A stretch of 64,000 nucleotides of DNA from Arthrobacter sp. B2a2-09 (GTDB lineage Bacteria > Actinomycetota > Actinomycetes > Actinomycetales > Micrococcaceae), in assembly GCF_027587375.1 (NCBI RefSeq), contig NZ_JAMXIC010000027.1, forward strand, positions 1-64,000. Direction: 5' to 3'. This document shows positions 53,384-61,717 of this stretch, piece by piece. Within the stretch, counting starts at the first letter, position 1, and the number at the start of each line of letters is the position of its first letter. A model generated the notes under the pieces. It did not search any database and was not told the origin of the DNA. It was given only the letters and a program-made list of their open reading frames with translations. Made by a program: the position numbers and the translations under genes.

Positions 53384-54004
53384 ATGGGACTTGGAGCGAA
53401 GCCGACCATCCGGGACGTCGCCAAGAGCGCCGGCGTTTCCCTCACCACGGTGTCCTATGTCTTGTCCGGGCGCCTCGGTGGCACCACCCGCATAAGCGAA
53501 GCGACACAAGAGCGTGTCCAAACCGCGGCCAAGGAACTGGGTTACGTACCGAACCAGGCGGCCCGCGGAATGCGCCGAGGCAAGACCGACCTGGTGGCGA
53601 TTGCCATTGGCGACCTGGAATGGCCGTGGGACCGGGCCTTGGCAACGGCCGCGGCACGCATTCTGCCCCAGCACGGCTACCTGCCCGTGATCCTCATCGG
53701 AGAAGGGTGGCGGCGGTTCATGCTCTCCGGCGGTGCCGACGGCGCCATCATCGGGGCACTACCGCCCGGCACGCTTCTTGACCTCACGGTGGGCGAGCTG
53801 GCCCGGCGTGGAGTAGCCCAAGTCATCATTTCGGACACCATGCAGCCTGCCGGCTTCGATGTCCTGGCACCTGGTTCCGCGGGCGGGACTCCGGAACCGG
53901 AAGCCCTCGAAGGCGCCATCACCCTGCTTCTGGACCGGCTCGCCGGGCGTACCATTGGCGCGGGAACCACCAAGGCCGCGCCTTGGGAGTTCAAGGCTCC
54001 GTAG
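53384..54004 (+). CDS. Short LacI-family DNA-binding protein
   Basis: 206 residues from ATG 53384. The N-terminal helix-turn-helix and hinge are complete (TIRDVAKSAGVSLTTVSYVL; ERVQTAAKELGYVPNQAARG). The effector domain is short: after about 140 residues it runs straight to a closing LLLDRLAGRTIGAGTTKAAP, whereas typical LacI proteins have ~340 residues. So it keeps DNA binding but probably lacks a sugar cleft. Stop lies two bases before repeat copy 2. Confidence 0.85.
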   Translation: MGLGAKPTIRDVAKSAGVSLTTVSYVLSGRLGGTTRISEATQERVQTAAKELGYVPNQAARGMRRGKTDLVAIAIGDLEWPWDRALATAAARILPQHGYLPVILIGEGWRRFMLSGGADGAIIGALPPGTLLDLTVGELARRGVAQVIISDTMQPAGFDVLAPGSAGGTPEPEALEGAITLLLDRLAGRTIGAGTTKAAPWEFKAP

Positions 54005-54005
54005 G

Positions 54006-54075
54006 GCCCAACTGACTCGCAGTTGTTGTCGTTTTGGCGGCTCTTAACGACATCTAATGCGAGTCAGTTGGGGCC
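54006..54075 (+). repeat. Nested-palindrome dispersed repeat, copy 2
   Basis: Outer arms CCCAACTGACTCGCA and TGCGAGTCAGTTGGG pair perfectly over 15 bp, extended by GGGC/GGCC bases. Inner left arm TTGTTGTCGTT matches copy 1; the inner right arm reads AACGACATCTA and pairs imperfectly. Lies between the convergent LacI-like and SulP genes. Confidence 0.9.
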
Positions 54076-54100
54076 GTGCTGGTTGGGTGAGCCGGCGACG

Positions 54101-55600
54101 TTAGCCTCCGTTGAGCTTGCCTGCCAGCCGTTCGCGCATCCGAACGCTCGCCGCGTTGAGGCCAACCAGCTGCACCTCTCGGCCGTGTCTGCGGTATTTC
54201 TCGGTTACGGAATCCAGTACGGCGACGGTGGAAGCATCCCAGATGTGCGAGGCGTGAAGGTCGATGACCACATGGTCGATTCCCTCCGAGGAATCCTTCG
54301 CATAGTCGAACTGAGTGTAGAGGTCATTGGAGGAGGCGAAGAACAACTCGCCATCCACCGCGTAGCTGGCCACGGTCCGGCCGTTGAGCTCGAGTTCGCT
54401 CCGCTCCACCGTGGCGAAATGGGCCACTCGACGGGCAAACAGCACCATGGCCGTGAGGACGCCGGCTCCTACCCCGATGGCCAGGTTGTGCGTCGCCACC
54501 ACCACGGCCACCGTCACGAGCATGACGCCGGTCTCGGACTTCGGGAGTCGCTTGAGCGTGGTGGGCCGGATCGAATGCCAGTCAAAGGTGATGAGGGAAA
54601 CGAAGATCATCACAGCCACCAAAGCGGCCATGGGAATCATGCCCACCACGTCCCCGAGCGCCACTACAAGGACCAGTAGGAACGCTCCGGCCAGGAACGT
54701 CGACAGCCGGCTGCGGGCACCCGAACCCTTCACATTGATCATCGTCTGGCCAATCACGGCGCAGCCGCCCAAGCCACCCAGGAAACCGGTGATGATGTTG
54801 GCAATGCCCTGGCCCCATGAGACCCGGGTCTTGTTGGAGCGGGTGTCCGTGATGTCGTCCACGAGCTTGGCCGTCATGAGCGACTCGAGCAGGCCCACGA
54901 GCGCCATAGACAGGGCGAACGGGGCAATCGTCTGGAAGGTCTCCCAGGTCAAAGGCACGTTGGGCAGGAAGAAACCGGGAAGACTGTTGGGGAGTTCGCC
55001 CTTGTCATGCACCGTAGGAACATTGATCCCGGCCAGCACCGTGAAGACGGTGAGGGCGACGACCGCCACCAATGGCGCGGGCACCGCCGTCGTGATTCTG
55101 GGTAACCCGAAGACGATCAAGAGCCCCACGGCCACAATCGGGTAGACCATCCACGGAACGCCGATGAGCTCAGGCAACTGCGCCGTGAACACCAGAATGG
55201 CCAAGGCATTCACGAATCCGATCATCACCGAACGCGGAATAAAGCGCATGAGCCGCGTGACGCCCAGGACCGCCAGAACGATCTGGAAGACCCCAGCCAG
55301 GATGACCGTGGCAATCAAGTAGTTGAGCCCGTGATCCTTCATGACGGGGGCAATCACGAGCGCGACGGCGCCCGTGGCTGCGGAAATCATGGCGGGCCGG
55401 CCACCTACGATCGCGGTGGTGACTCCCATCGTGAAGGACGCGAAGAGCCCGATCCGTGGATCCACGCCGGCAATCACGGAGAACGCGATGGCCTCTGGAA
55501 TGAGCGCAAGCGCCACCACCAAGCCAGCCAACGCTTCCGTCTTTAGCCTGCGGGGCGAGCGCAGGGTGAAACGGAGGGACTGGAGCTGCTCGGGTGTCAT
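54101..55600 (-). CDS. SulP-family anion transporter with STAS domain
   Basis: 499 residues from ATG 55600. About eleven to fourteen membrane segments with the SulP start GLVVALALIPEAIAFSVIAG and GGLGGCAVIGQTMINVKGSG, then a C-terminal cytosolic STAS domain (residues ~385-480; IDHVVIDLHASHIWDASTV). Transports sulfate, bicarbonate or another anion; substrate not clear from sequence. The start lies six bases after the stop of the RelA/SpoT-domain gene, with AAGGA overlapping that stop, so the two are cotranscribed. Confidence 0.93.
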   Translation of the reverse strand: MTPEQLQSLRFTLRSPRRLKTEALAGLVVALALIPEAIAFSVIAGVDPRIGLFASFTMGVTTAIVGGRPAMISAATGAVALVIAPVMKDHGLNYLIATVILAGVFQIVLAVLGVTRLMRFIPRSVMIGFVNALAILVFTAQLPELIGVPWMVYPIVAVGLLIVFGLPRITTAVPAPLVAVVALTVFTVLAGINVPTVHDKGELPNSLPGFFLPNVPLTWETFQTIAPFALSMALVGLLESLMTAKLVDDITDTRSNKTRVSWGQGIANIITGFLGGLGGCAVIGQTMINVKGSGARSRLSTFLAGAFLLVLVVALGDVVGMIPMAALVAVMIFVSLITFDWHSIRPTTLKRLPKSETGVMLVTVAVVVATHNLAIGVGAGVLTAMVLFARRVAHFATVERSELELNGRTVASYAVDGELFFASSNDLYTQFDYAKDSSEGIDHVVIDLHASHIWDASTVAVLDSVTEKYRRHGREVQLVGLNAASVRMRERLAGKLNGG

Positions 55601-55606
55601 GGGTCC

Positions 55607-56710
55607 TTAGCTGTTGGTCAGGCGGTACCGCTCAATCTGCTTGAGACGCCGCTGGAGGCTGTCCCGCCGGGGGTGGGGGACGACGTCGGGCGCCTCAGCG
55701 GTGAGGTCGATGTGTTCAGTGCCGTACTGCCATAGCAGGAGGTCATCCAGGAGGCGGTCCGGTCCGGGGGAGTAACGGTGGTCCAGGGCTTTGCGGACCT
55801 CGGTGATCCGGTTGGCGCTGAGGAGTCCGGCGAGTTCCACGGTCTTGTTCAGTCCGTGGGCCGCAAGGAGCTCCGCAGCCCAACCCCAGTCGTCATCAAC
55901 TTTACGGTCAACATGCGGAAGCAGCGTCCTCCAAACGTCCCGCACACGGTTGGGCGTGAGGGGCATGGAACCTTCGCCATCGAGATCCCAGTAGCCGCGG
56001 ACTTCCTCGTAGCGTTCGTGGAGGTCGGCGAAGGCGCTCTCCACGGTTTCCAGCATTGCCGCTGTGGCGGTGAACTGGCGGTCGAAGTGCGGCGTCCAGG
56101 CGCGCGGATCCTCAGCCTTGAAGCGGATGTCGTGTTCGATCTCGCTCCAGGCGTGCGCAAAAACCGTACGGATCTGGCATTCGAAGAAGTAGCTGCCATT
56201 GGGCGGAATGTCCGGATTGAAGGCTTGCTGATATGCCTTCACGGACTCGTTCTGGATGGTGCGGAGGATGAGGTGGCGGCTCGAATATCCGTAGGTGCCG
56301 GACTCGATGGAGCCGATGTCCTTCTCAAGGTCGCCGCGGCAATCGAAAAGCTGGCGCTGGCGCTTGATCAAGTTGGCAACCGCGGCGTTCTCGGCCGGAA
56401 GCTTGGTGATGACGCGCAGCCCCACCATGTCGTTCAAGGTCCGGAACGGGTCCGGGAACTTCAGCACACGCGGGCCGCCCTCCAGGGGCACCTCGGTGCG
56501 GGAAATCTTCTCCCGGAAAGATTCGACCGTCTTGGTGCGTCCGGTGACGAAGAGGGGAACGGACTCGCTGTCCTTGAGCATGTCCCGCAGGGTCAACAGG
56601 ACGTCGCGGGTGACGAGTTTCAGGGCAGGCCGGACGCGTTCGTAGAGCTCCACATTCGCCTGTACTGATTCGCGCAGCCGAGGATCCAAGCTGTCCCAAT
56701 TGCTAGCCAT
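55607..56710 (-). CDS. RelA/SpoT-domain (p)ppGpp synthetase-like protein
   Basis: 367 residues from ATG 56710 with GGAGG 4 bases upstream. A nucleotidyltransferase domain in residues ~45-205 shows synthetase motifs: VTGRTKTVESFREKIS, LNDMVGLRVITKL, GTYGYSSRHLIL and FECQIRTVFAHAWSEIEHDI. There is no HD hydrolase and no TGS/ACT domain, so it is a small alarmone synthetase type. About 130 further residues form a helical C-terminal region of unknown role. The product, ppGpp, pGpp or other, cannot be told. Confidence 0.85.
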   Translation of the reverse strand: MASNWDSLDPRLRESVQANVELYERVRPALKLVTRDVLLTLRDMLKDSESVPLFVTGRTKTVESFREKISRTEVPLEGGPRVLKFPDPFRTLNDMVGLRVITKLPAENAAVANLIKRQRQLFDCRGDLEKDIGSIESGTYGYSSRHLILRTIQNESVKAYQQAFNPDIPPNGSYFFECQIRTVFAHAWSEIEHDIRFKAEDPRAWTPHFDRQFTATAAMLETVESAFADLHERYEEVRGYWDLDGEGSMPLTPNRVRDVWRTLLPHVDRKVDDDWGWAAELLAAHGLNKTVELAGLLSANRITEVRKALDHRYSPGPDRLLDDLLLWQYGTEHIDLTAEAPDVVPHPRRDSLQRRLKQIERYRLTNS

Positions 56711-56786
56711 GCCTCCAGCTTACGGGGGAGGGCCGACAGTGAAGCGGAGCCGGCCCGCACCAGCGAAATGGGAGTTAGACCAGGCC

Positions 56787-57062
56787 TTAGTGATGCGACA
56801 CCTGGAAGCAGGCAACATCGTATTGGGAATTGGTGGAGTAGTGCTGTCCTCCCACGCCGCCGTTGATGCTGTTGATACCTGGTTCATTGAAAGGCGATCC
56901 TGGGCTGTTGGCGGCGTTGCCCGGGGTGTTTGGTTCGAGGGATTGACAGGACTGATTAGGCTTTCCAGTTCCAGGCGGGTTTGCCGCCGACGCTGGCGAA
57001 GCGACAGCCAGCACGCTCAAAGTCAATGCCACAAGAACCGACGCGGAGATACGACGGATCAT
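56787..57062 (-). CDS. Small secreted protein
   Basis: 91 residues from ATG 57062 with GGAGGTG 7 bases upstream. A clear Sec signal peptide (RRISASVLVALTLSVLAVAS, cleavage after ASA) leaves ~65 residues rich in Pro, Asn, Gly and Ser, with two Cys and the block SPGSPFNEPGINSINGG and YSTNSQYDVACFQVS. This YDVACFQ ending recurs in small exported actinobacterial proteins of unknown function. Possibly disulfide-linked. Confidence 0.8.
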   Translation of the reverse strand: MIRRISASVLVALTLSVLAVASPASAANPPGTGKPNQSCQSLEPNTPGNAANSPGSPFNEPGINSINGGVGGQHYSTNSQYDVACFQVSHH

Positions 57063-57109
57063 TGAAATCACCTCCGGGTAAAGAAGCTTTCCCGCGAAAA
57101 TACGGGAGC

Positions 57110-57128
57110 GAAGCGAGGGTAGCGCTTC
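57110..57128 (-). other. Possible structured 5' leader of the small secreted protein gene
   Basis: GAAGCG (57110-57115) and CGCTTC (57123-57128) pair, next to a second CCCG/CGGG pair at about 57091-57106, all in the leader of the minus-strand secreted protein gene. No known riboswitch class is recognised. Confidence 0.3.
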
Positions 57129-57243
57129 ACCCCTGAGGGTACGCTCGGGCAGTGGCTTCAGGAAGGCTCCCAGTTGATCCTCAGACCATCGTTCCCGCTA
57201 CGCACCGCTCCTCCGCGATAGGCTCGGCACAAAGGAGGACACG

Positions 57244-58056
57244 ATGAAGCGGCACAAGTACTACTACGGCGAGCATTCCAGTCAATGGGGCGAGCTGTTC
57301 GTACCAGACAATTCGCTGCAGCCACACCGCAGTCGACCCGACGGAGTGGTGGTGGTGATCCACGGAGGCTATTGGCGCTCCCAGTACGGCGCGGAACTCG
57401 GTGAGCCAATTGCCCGGGACCTCGCTGCGCATGGAATTGCGGCCTGGAACCTTGAGTACCGGAGGGCGGGAAACGGCGGGGGCTGGCCGCATACGTTCGA
57501 AGATGTCCTCGATGGGATCGACCATCTGGGCGAGATTGCCGGCAAGCATGAGCTCAATCTGGACAAAGTCGTGGCACTGGGACACTCCGCAGGCGGCCAT
57601 CTCGCGGTCTGGGCAGCCGGGCGGGAAAAGCTCTCCAGGATCGGCGCCCCGGACGCCGACCGGCAGCTCCATCGGCATGACAACGGCGCGGCAGTGCGGC
57701 TCACCGGCGTCGTGAGCCAATCGGGTCTGCTGAACCTGGCGGACGCCGAGCGGCTCAACCTGAGCAACGGCGCCGTCGACAACCTGATGGGTGGCGACTC
57801 GGTAAGATACCCCAAACGGCATATCTATGCGGACCCCATGAGTTCGCTCCCTATCGCCGTCCCGGTCTTTGCCGTCCACGCTGCTGCGGACGAGGATGTC
57901 CCGTGCAGCCAGTCCGAGGCTTACGTTGCCGCGTCCACCGCTTCCGGAGGCGCGGCCCAGTTCCTCAAGGTGCCGGGCGACCACTTCGACCTGATCGACC
58001 CCAGGGCGGTTGCGTACAAGAAGTGCCGGGAGTTGGTGCAGCGGCTGCTGGTGTGA
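57244..58056 (+). CDS. Alpha/beta hydrolase
   Basis: 270 residues from ATG 57244 with AAAGGAGG upstream. The oxyanion-hole motif HGGYWRSQYG near residue 40, nucleophile elbow LGHSAGGH near 115, an Asp in the AAADEDVPCSQSE stretch and His in PGDHFDLID complete a catalytic triad. Close in style to kynurenine formamidase/BD-FAE-like esterases. No tryptophan-catabolism genes are near, so the substrate is open. Confidence 0.88.
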   Translation: MKRHKYYYGEHSSQWGELFVPDNSLQPHRSRPDGVVVVIHGGYWRSQYGAELGEPIARDLAAHGIAAWNLEYRRAGNGGGWPHTFEDVLDGIDHLGEIAGKHELNLDKVVALGHSAGGHLAVWAAGREKLSRIGAPDADRQLHRHDNGAAVRLTGVVSQSGLLNLADAERLNLSNGAVDNLMGGDSVRYPKRHIYADPMSSLPIAVPVFAVHAAADEDVPCSQSEAYVAASTASGGAAQFLKVPGDHFDLIDPRAVAYKKCRELVQRLLV

Positions 58057-58125
58057 CGGTTTGCCGACAAAGTCACCGGCTGTCATCGCGAGACGCGCAC
58101 CACATCCGCGTGGCAGAGTTGTCCC

Positions 58126-59094
58126 ATGCTGACAGTCATAGGTGAAGCGCTGGTTGATGTCGTCCAGCGTTCCTCGGGAGTCGACGCCCACGTGGGCGGC
58201 AGTCCGCTCAACGTTGCCGTGGGTCTGGCCAGGCTGGACCACGCCGTGCAGTTCATCGGCCGCTTCGGCAAGGACGCCTACGGGGACTCGATCGCGGCCC
58301 ATCTGCGCTCCAGTTCCGTCATGGTTCCGCTGCCGCCGGACGAGGGTCCCACCAGTGTGGCCACCGCCTTGATCGACGACGACGGCGCTGCCAGCTACAC
58401 CTTCGACCTCGCGTGGGAGCTTCCCGGGCTCGCCGCGCGCTTGCCTTTCATGCTTCAGGGGACATCGCTCCTGCACACGGGCTCCATTGCCACCATGTTG
58501 GAGCCAGGTGCTGCGGATGTCCTTGCCGCCGTCGAGCATGCCCATCCGAACGCGACCATTAGCTTCGATCCCAACTGCCGGCCCAGCATCATCAAGGATC
58601 GCGACTATGCGCGCGCCCAGGTAGAGCGTTTCGTGGCGCTAGCCGACGTGGTCAAGGCATCCGACGAGGACCTTGAGTGGCTCTATCCCGGCGTCGACGT
58701 CTTGGAATCGGCCCGGCGCTGGCTGGGCCTGGGCGGCAGTGGGGGACCCGCCGTCGTGGTGGTCACGCGCGGCGCGGACGGCCCCTGGGGCGTCACGGCC
58801 GCGGGCGAGGCCCGGGTGGACGCCCCAAAGATAGAGGTGGCAGATACGGTGGGCGCGGGCGATTCCTTCATGGCCGCGCTCCTCTCGGGGATCGTTGACC
58901 ACGGACTGGCAGGGGCACAAAACCGCGACGAACTGCACGCCATGCCCGCCGAAGTGCTCGAGGGGATCCTCAACCATGCGGCGCGCGCGGCGGCAATCAC
59001 GGTCTCCCGGCCGGGCGCGAACCCGCCGACCCGTGCCGAACTCAACGCCCTGGGCGTCCCGGAGTCCGGGGCAAGCGTCGAAAGGCAGCCATGA
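58126..59094 (+). CDS. PfkB-family carbohydrate kinase (fructokinase-like)
   Basis: 322 residues from ATG 58126. Ribokinase fold with the N-terminal GEALVDVV and VGGSPLNVAVGLARLD signatures, FDPNCRPSIIKD, and the C-terminal catalytic DTVGAGDSFMAALLSG near residue 245. Probably phosphorylates fructose or a related sugar. Overlaps the next gene as ATGA. Confidence 0.9.
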   Translation: MLTVIGEALVDVVQRSSGVDAHVGGSPLNVAVGLARLDHAVQFIGRFGKDAYGDSIAAHLRSSSVMVPLPPDEGPTSVATALIDDDGAASYTFDLAWELPGLAARLPFMLQGTSLLHTGSIATMLEPGAADVLAAVEHAHPNATISFDPNCRPSIIKDRDYARAQVERFVALADVVKASDEDLEWLYPGVDVLESARRWLGLGGSGGPAVVVVTRGADGPWGVTAAGEARVDAPKIEVADTVGAGDSFMAALLSGIVDHGLAGAQNRDELHAMPAEVLEGILNHAARAAAITVSRPGANPPTRAELNALGVPESGASVERQP

Positions 59095-59615
59095 GCTACG
59101 CAGACCTTCCAGATGTCCCATCCTTCGATGTCGCCAGCAAGTCGCTCAAGGACGGTGACACACTCAGCAGCGCCCAGACGAGCAAGCGCTTTGGCGTGGC
59201 CGGCGGCAAGGACGAATCCCCCCAGTTGAGCTGGGGCGGAGCCCCGGCGGGCACCAAGGGTTACGTCGTCACCGTCTTCGACCCCGATGCCCCGAGGGCC
59301 GGTGGTTACTGGCACTGGGCGGTGGTCAGCATCCCCGCCGGGACGAACTCCTTGCCGGCTGGCGCGGGCGTTCAGGGCGGTCCGCACTTGCCGGCCGGAG
59401 CGCTTCAACTAAAGAACGACGCCGGTTTCCCCGGTTATCTGGGGGCTGCGCCTCCGCCTGGGCATGGCCCGCACCGGTACATTGTGGCCGTGCACGCCGT
59501 CGACGTCGAAGAACTCGGTCTCGACGCCGGTGCCTCCACGGAAGCGCTCGTCCGCAAGCTGGTTTCACACACGGTGGGCCGGGCCGTCATCACGGGCCAC
59601 TTCGAGCGGCGTTAG
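59091..59615 (+). CDS. YbhB/YbcL family Raf-kinase-inhibitor-like protein (PEBP)
   Basis: 174 residues. The phosphatidylethanolamine-binding fold is shown by SPQLSWGGAPAGTKGYVVT, the anion-pocket VFDPDAPRAGGYWHWAV and GHGPHRYIVAVHAV. No signal peptide. Bacterial PEBPs have no settled role. Coupled to the sugar kinase by a 4-base overlap. Confidence 0.92.
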   Translation: MSYADLPDVPSFDVASKSLKDGDTLSSAQTSKRFGVAGGKDESPQLSWGGAPAGTKGYVVTVFDPDAPRAGGYWHWAVVSIPAGTNSLPAGAGVQGGPHLPAGALQLKNDAGFPGYLGAAPPPGHGPHRYIVAVHAVDVEELGLDAGASTEALVRKLVSHTVGRAVITGHFERR

Positions 59616-59661
59616 CTTTGGGGCGAAGTCGACGGCGGCCGCCCCCACGTAGACTGACATA

Positions 59662-60471
59662 ATGCGGCTCGTAGCAAGTGACATTGACGGCACCATCCTT
59701 GGACATGACGGCAAGATCAGCAGCCGCACTATCCGCGCATTCCATGCTTGCCGTGACGCTGGCATTGAGGTGGTGTTCGTGACAGGGCGGCCGCCGCGCT
59801 GGCTCTACCCGCTCCGCGAGCAGATCGGCCACAGCGGCATCGTTATTTGCTCCAACGGGGCCGTGGTGTGGGACCTTGAAGCGGAGAAGCTGATTTCGGC
59901 CAATGCCTTGAGCATCGAGTCTTTGCTCGAGGCCCGCCGGATCATCAAGCAACTCCGGCCCGACGCCTTGTTCGCGGCCGAAACACTCACGGGATTCCAC
60001 CTCGAGCCCGGGTTCATCGAGAACGAGACCAGTGAGCTACTGGCGGAGTTCACCCCCACTTGGCTGGATGGAACGCTGACCGCGGACGACGCCGTCGTAA
60101 AGTTCCTTGCCGTGACGCGCAGCGGCACTCCGGATGATTTCCTGGCAGAGGTCCAGCCCGCCGTCGCGCATCTCGTGGAAACCACCCACTCCGCTCCGCG
60201 GACGGCACTCCTGGAAATGTCCGCCCCCGGTATCAACAAAGCCGTGACACTCGCCGAATATGCGGCATCCCGGGGTATCGACGCCGCGGATGTGGTGGCT
60301 TTCGGTGACATGCCCAACGACGTCGAGATGCTGCGCTGGGCGGGCGACGGTTACGCGATGGCCAGCGGCCATCCTGAGGCGATCAACGCCGCCGGCCAGC
60401 AAGCCCCGCATTTCGATGACGACGGCGTGGCCCAGATTCTCGAGGCAAAGCTCGCTTCCCTGCGGGTGTAG
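59662..60471 (+). CDS. HAD-superfamily Cof-type phosphatase
   Basis: 269 residues from ATG 59662. HAD motifs: DIDGTILGHDGKI (nucleophile Asp), VTGRPPRWL (motif II), KFLAVT region (motif III Lys) and VVAFGDMPNDVEMLRWAG (motif IV), with a C2 cap between. Dephosphorylates sugar phosphates or FMN-like compounds; substrate unknown. Followed by repeat copy 3. Confidence 0.92.
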   Translation: MRLVASDIDGTILGHDGKISSRTIRAFHACRDAGIEVVFVTGRPPRWLYPLREQIGHSGIVICSNGAVVWDLEAEKLISANALSIESLLEARRIIKQLRPDALFAAETLTGFHLEPGFIENETSELLAEFTPTWLDGTLTADDAVVKFLAVTRSGTPDDFLAEVQPAVAHLVETTHSAPRTALLEMSAPGINKAVTLAEYAASRGIDAADVVAFGDMPNDVEMLRWAGDGYAMASGHPEAINAAGQQAPHFDDDGVAQILEAKLASLRV

Positions 60472-60494
60472 CGGGACTTTCGCCTGGTTTTCCG

Positions 60495-60561
60495 CCCCAA
60501 CTGACTCGCAGTTGACGTCGTTTTCAGGCCTCTAAACGACAACAAATGCTAGTTGGTTGGG
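60495..60561 (+). repeat. Nested-palindrome dispersed repeat, copy 3
   Basis: Left outer arm CCCAACTGACTCGCA as in copy 2; right outer arm TGCTAGTTGGTTGGG, more diverged. Inner arms GTTGACGTCGTT and AACGACAACAA keep most of the pairing. Lies 24 bases after the HAD stop in a same-strand intergenic region. Confidence 0.88.
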
Positions 60562-60653
60562 ACCGCTCACCCATTACACAGCTTCAGTCCAACTGCCGTT
60601 CAACTACTCCCCGTAGGCTCTTGCCATATTCGATGCCGATCACAGGGGACATG

Positions 60654-60902
60654 ATGGCCAAGAGGAAGACGACGGGGTGGCCCGAGGCCCCGGTTCGCCG
60701 CGCAGTGCCGGCTGAACATTGGAAGCAGTTGCGCCGCGGAGACCGCGTGAGCGTCAAGCTCGCGCCCGGGTTTGAGAACCCCGGCCAGGTGGACGCCGTT
60801 TCGAGTGACCACAGCGTGGTCTGGGTAAACCTCGACGGCGGCCGCGGCCGCACACTGGTGCACTGCGGCGACGGCGTGGAGATCGTCCCGCAGGAATCCT
60901 GA
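60654..60902 (+). CDS. Small conserved-looking basic protein, unknown
   Basis: 82 residues from ATG 60654; ATG 60651 and 60633 are alternative starts, and GGGGA at 60645-60649 suits 60654 best. The sequence is basic at the start (MAKRKTTGWPEAPVRRAVP) and continues with a beta-rich stretch RGDRVSVKLAPGFENPGQVD and HSVVWVNLDGGRGRTLVH, perhaps a small SH3-like barrel. I do not recognise the family. Confidence 0.65.
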   Translation: MAKRKTTGWPEAPVRRAVPAEHWKQLRRGDRVSVKLAPGFENPGQVDAVSSDHSVVWVNLDGGRGRTLVHCGDGVEIVPQES

Positions 60903-60931
60903 CCGGGTCGCGGGCGGGTTACGCTACCCGT

Positions 60932-61717
60932 GTGAGCTCGCACTTGCCCTTCTTCAGTCGCCCGGACGGACAATCCGCTCCGCTTGCCTTCGCGCACCGC
61001 GGATTTTCACCGGATGGCCTTGAGAACTCTGCCTCGGCATTCAAGGCGGCGCTTGAGCTCGGATTCACCCATCTTGAAACCGACGCCCGCACCACTGCCG
61101 ACGGTGTGGTGCTCCTTTTCCACGACGACACCCTGGACCGTGTCACAGACGCCCACGGCCCCATCTCCAGCATGAGCGCTGCCGAGGTCGCCAAGGCCCG
61201 CATAGGCGGCCGCGAAGCAATTCCCCTCCTGGCAGACGTCCTGACGGAATTCCCCGAGGCGCGGCTGAACGTCGACGTCAAGGATTGGCACACCGTCAAG
61301 GCCCTCGCCGGGGTCATTGAACAACTCGATGCCCATGACCGCGTTCTGATCGCGAGCTTCTCCGACCGCCGTCGTCGAGCGGTCCTGCGCCTGCTTCGCC
61401 GCCGAACGGCGTCTTCAGCTGGAATCGCCTGCAACGCAGCCTTCACTCTTCTGGGGCCGCTTCTTCCAGAGCGTTGGCTGCGGAAGATCCTGCACGACGT
61501 CGATGCCCTCCAAGTGCCGGTCCGCTACGGACCCCTGACGGTAGTGACGCCCGGTTTCCTGCTGCGCGCGCATCGGCTTGGGCTGCAGGTTCACGTCTGG
61601 ACGGTCAACGATTCCGCCGAGATGTCCAGGCTGCTGGATATGGGTGTGGACGGCCTGGTCACCGACCGTGCTGATCGTCTGAAGTTGGTGCTGCAAGGCC
61701 GGCGCCAGTGGTGGTGA
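60932..61717 (+). CDS. Glycerophosphodiester phosphodiesterase
   Basis: 261 residues from GTG 60932. Cleaves glycerophosphodiesters to glycerol 3-phosphate and an alcohol. GDPD motifs are visible: FAHRGFSPDGLENSASAF (catalytic His), LETDARTTADGVVLLFHDDT (metal site and second His), and VHVWTVNDSAEMSRLL with GVDGLVTDR at the end. No signal peptide. Its 3' end overlaps the convergent sigma gene by 59 bases. Confidence 0.94.
   Translation: MSSHLPFFSRPDGQSAPLAFAHRGFSPDGLENSASAFKAALELGFTHLETDARTTADGVVLLFHDDTLDRVTDAHGPISSMSAAEVAKARIGGREAIPLLADVLTEFPEARLNVDVKDWHTVKALAGVIEQLDAHDRVLIASFSDRRRRAVLRLLRRRTASSAGIACNAAFTLLGPLLPERWLRKILHDVDALQVPVRYGPLTVVTPGFLLRAHRLGLQVHVWTVNDSAEMSRLLDMGVDGLVTDRADRLKLVLQGRRQWW

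Noticed and set aside
57063..57200. Possible c-di-AMP (ydaO) riboswitch before the small secreted protein
   Set aside because: Local stems exist, but the conserved ydaO core blocks are not found.
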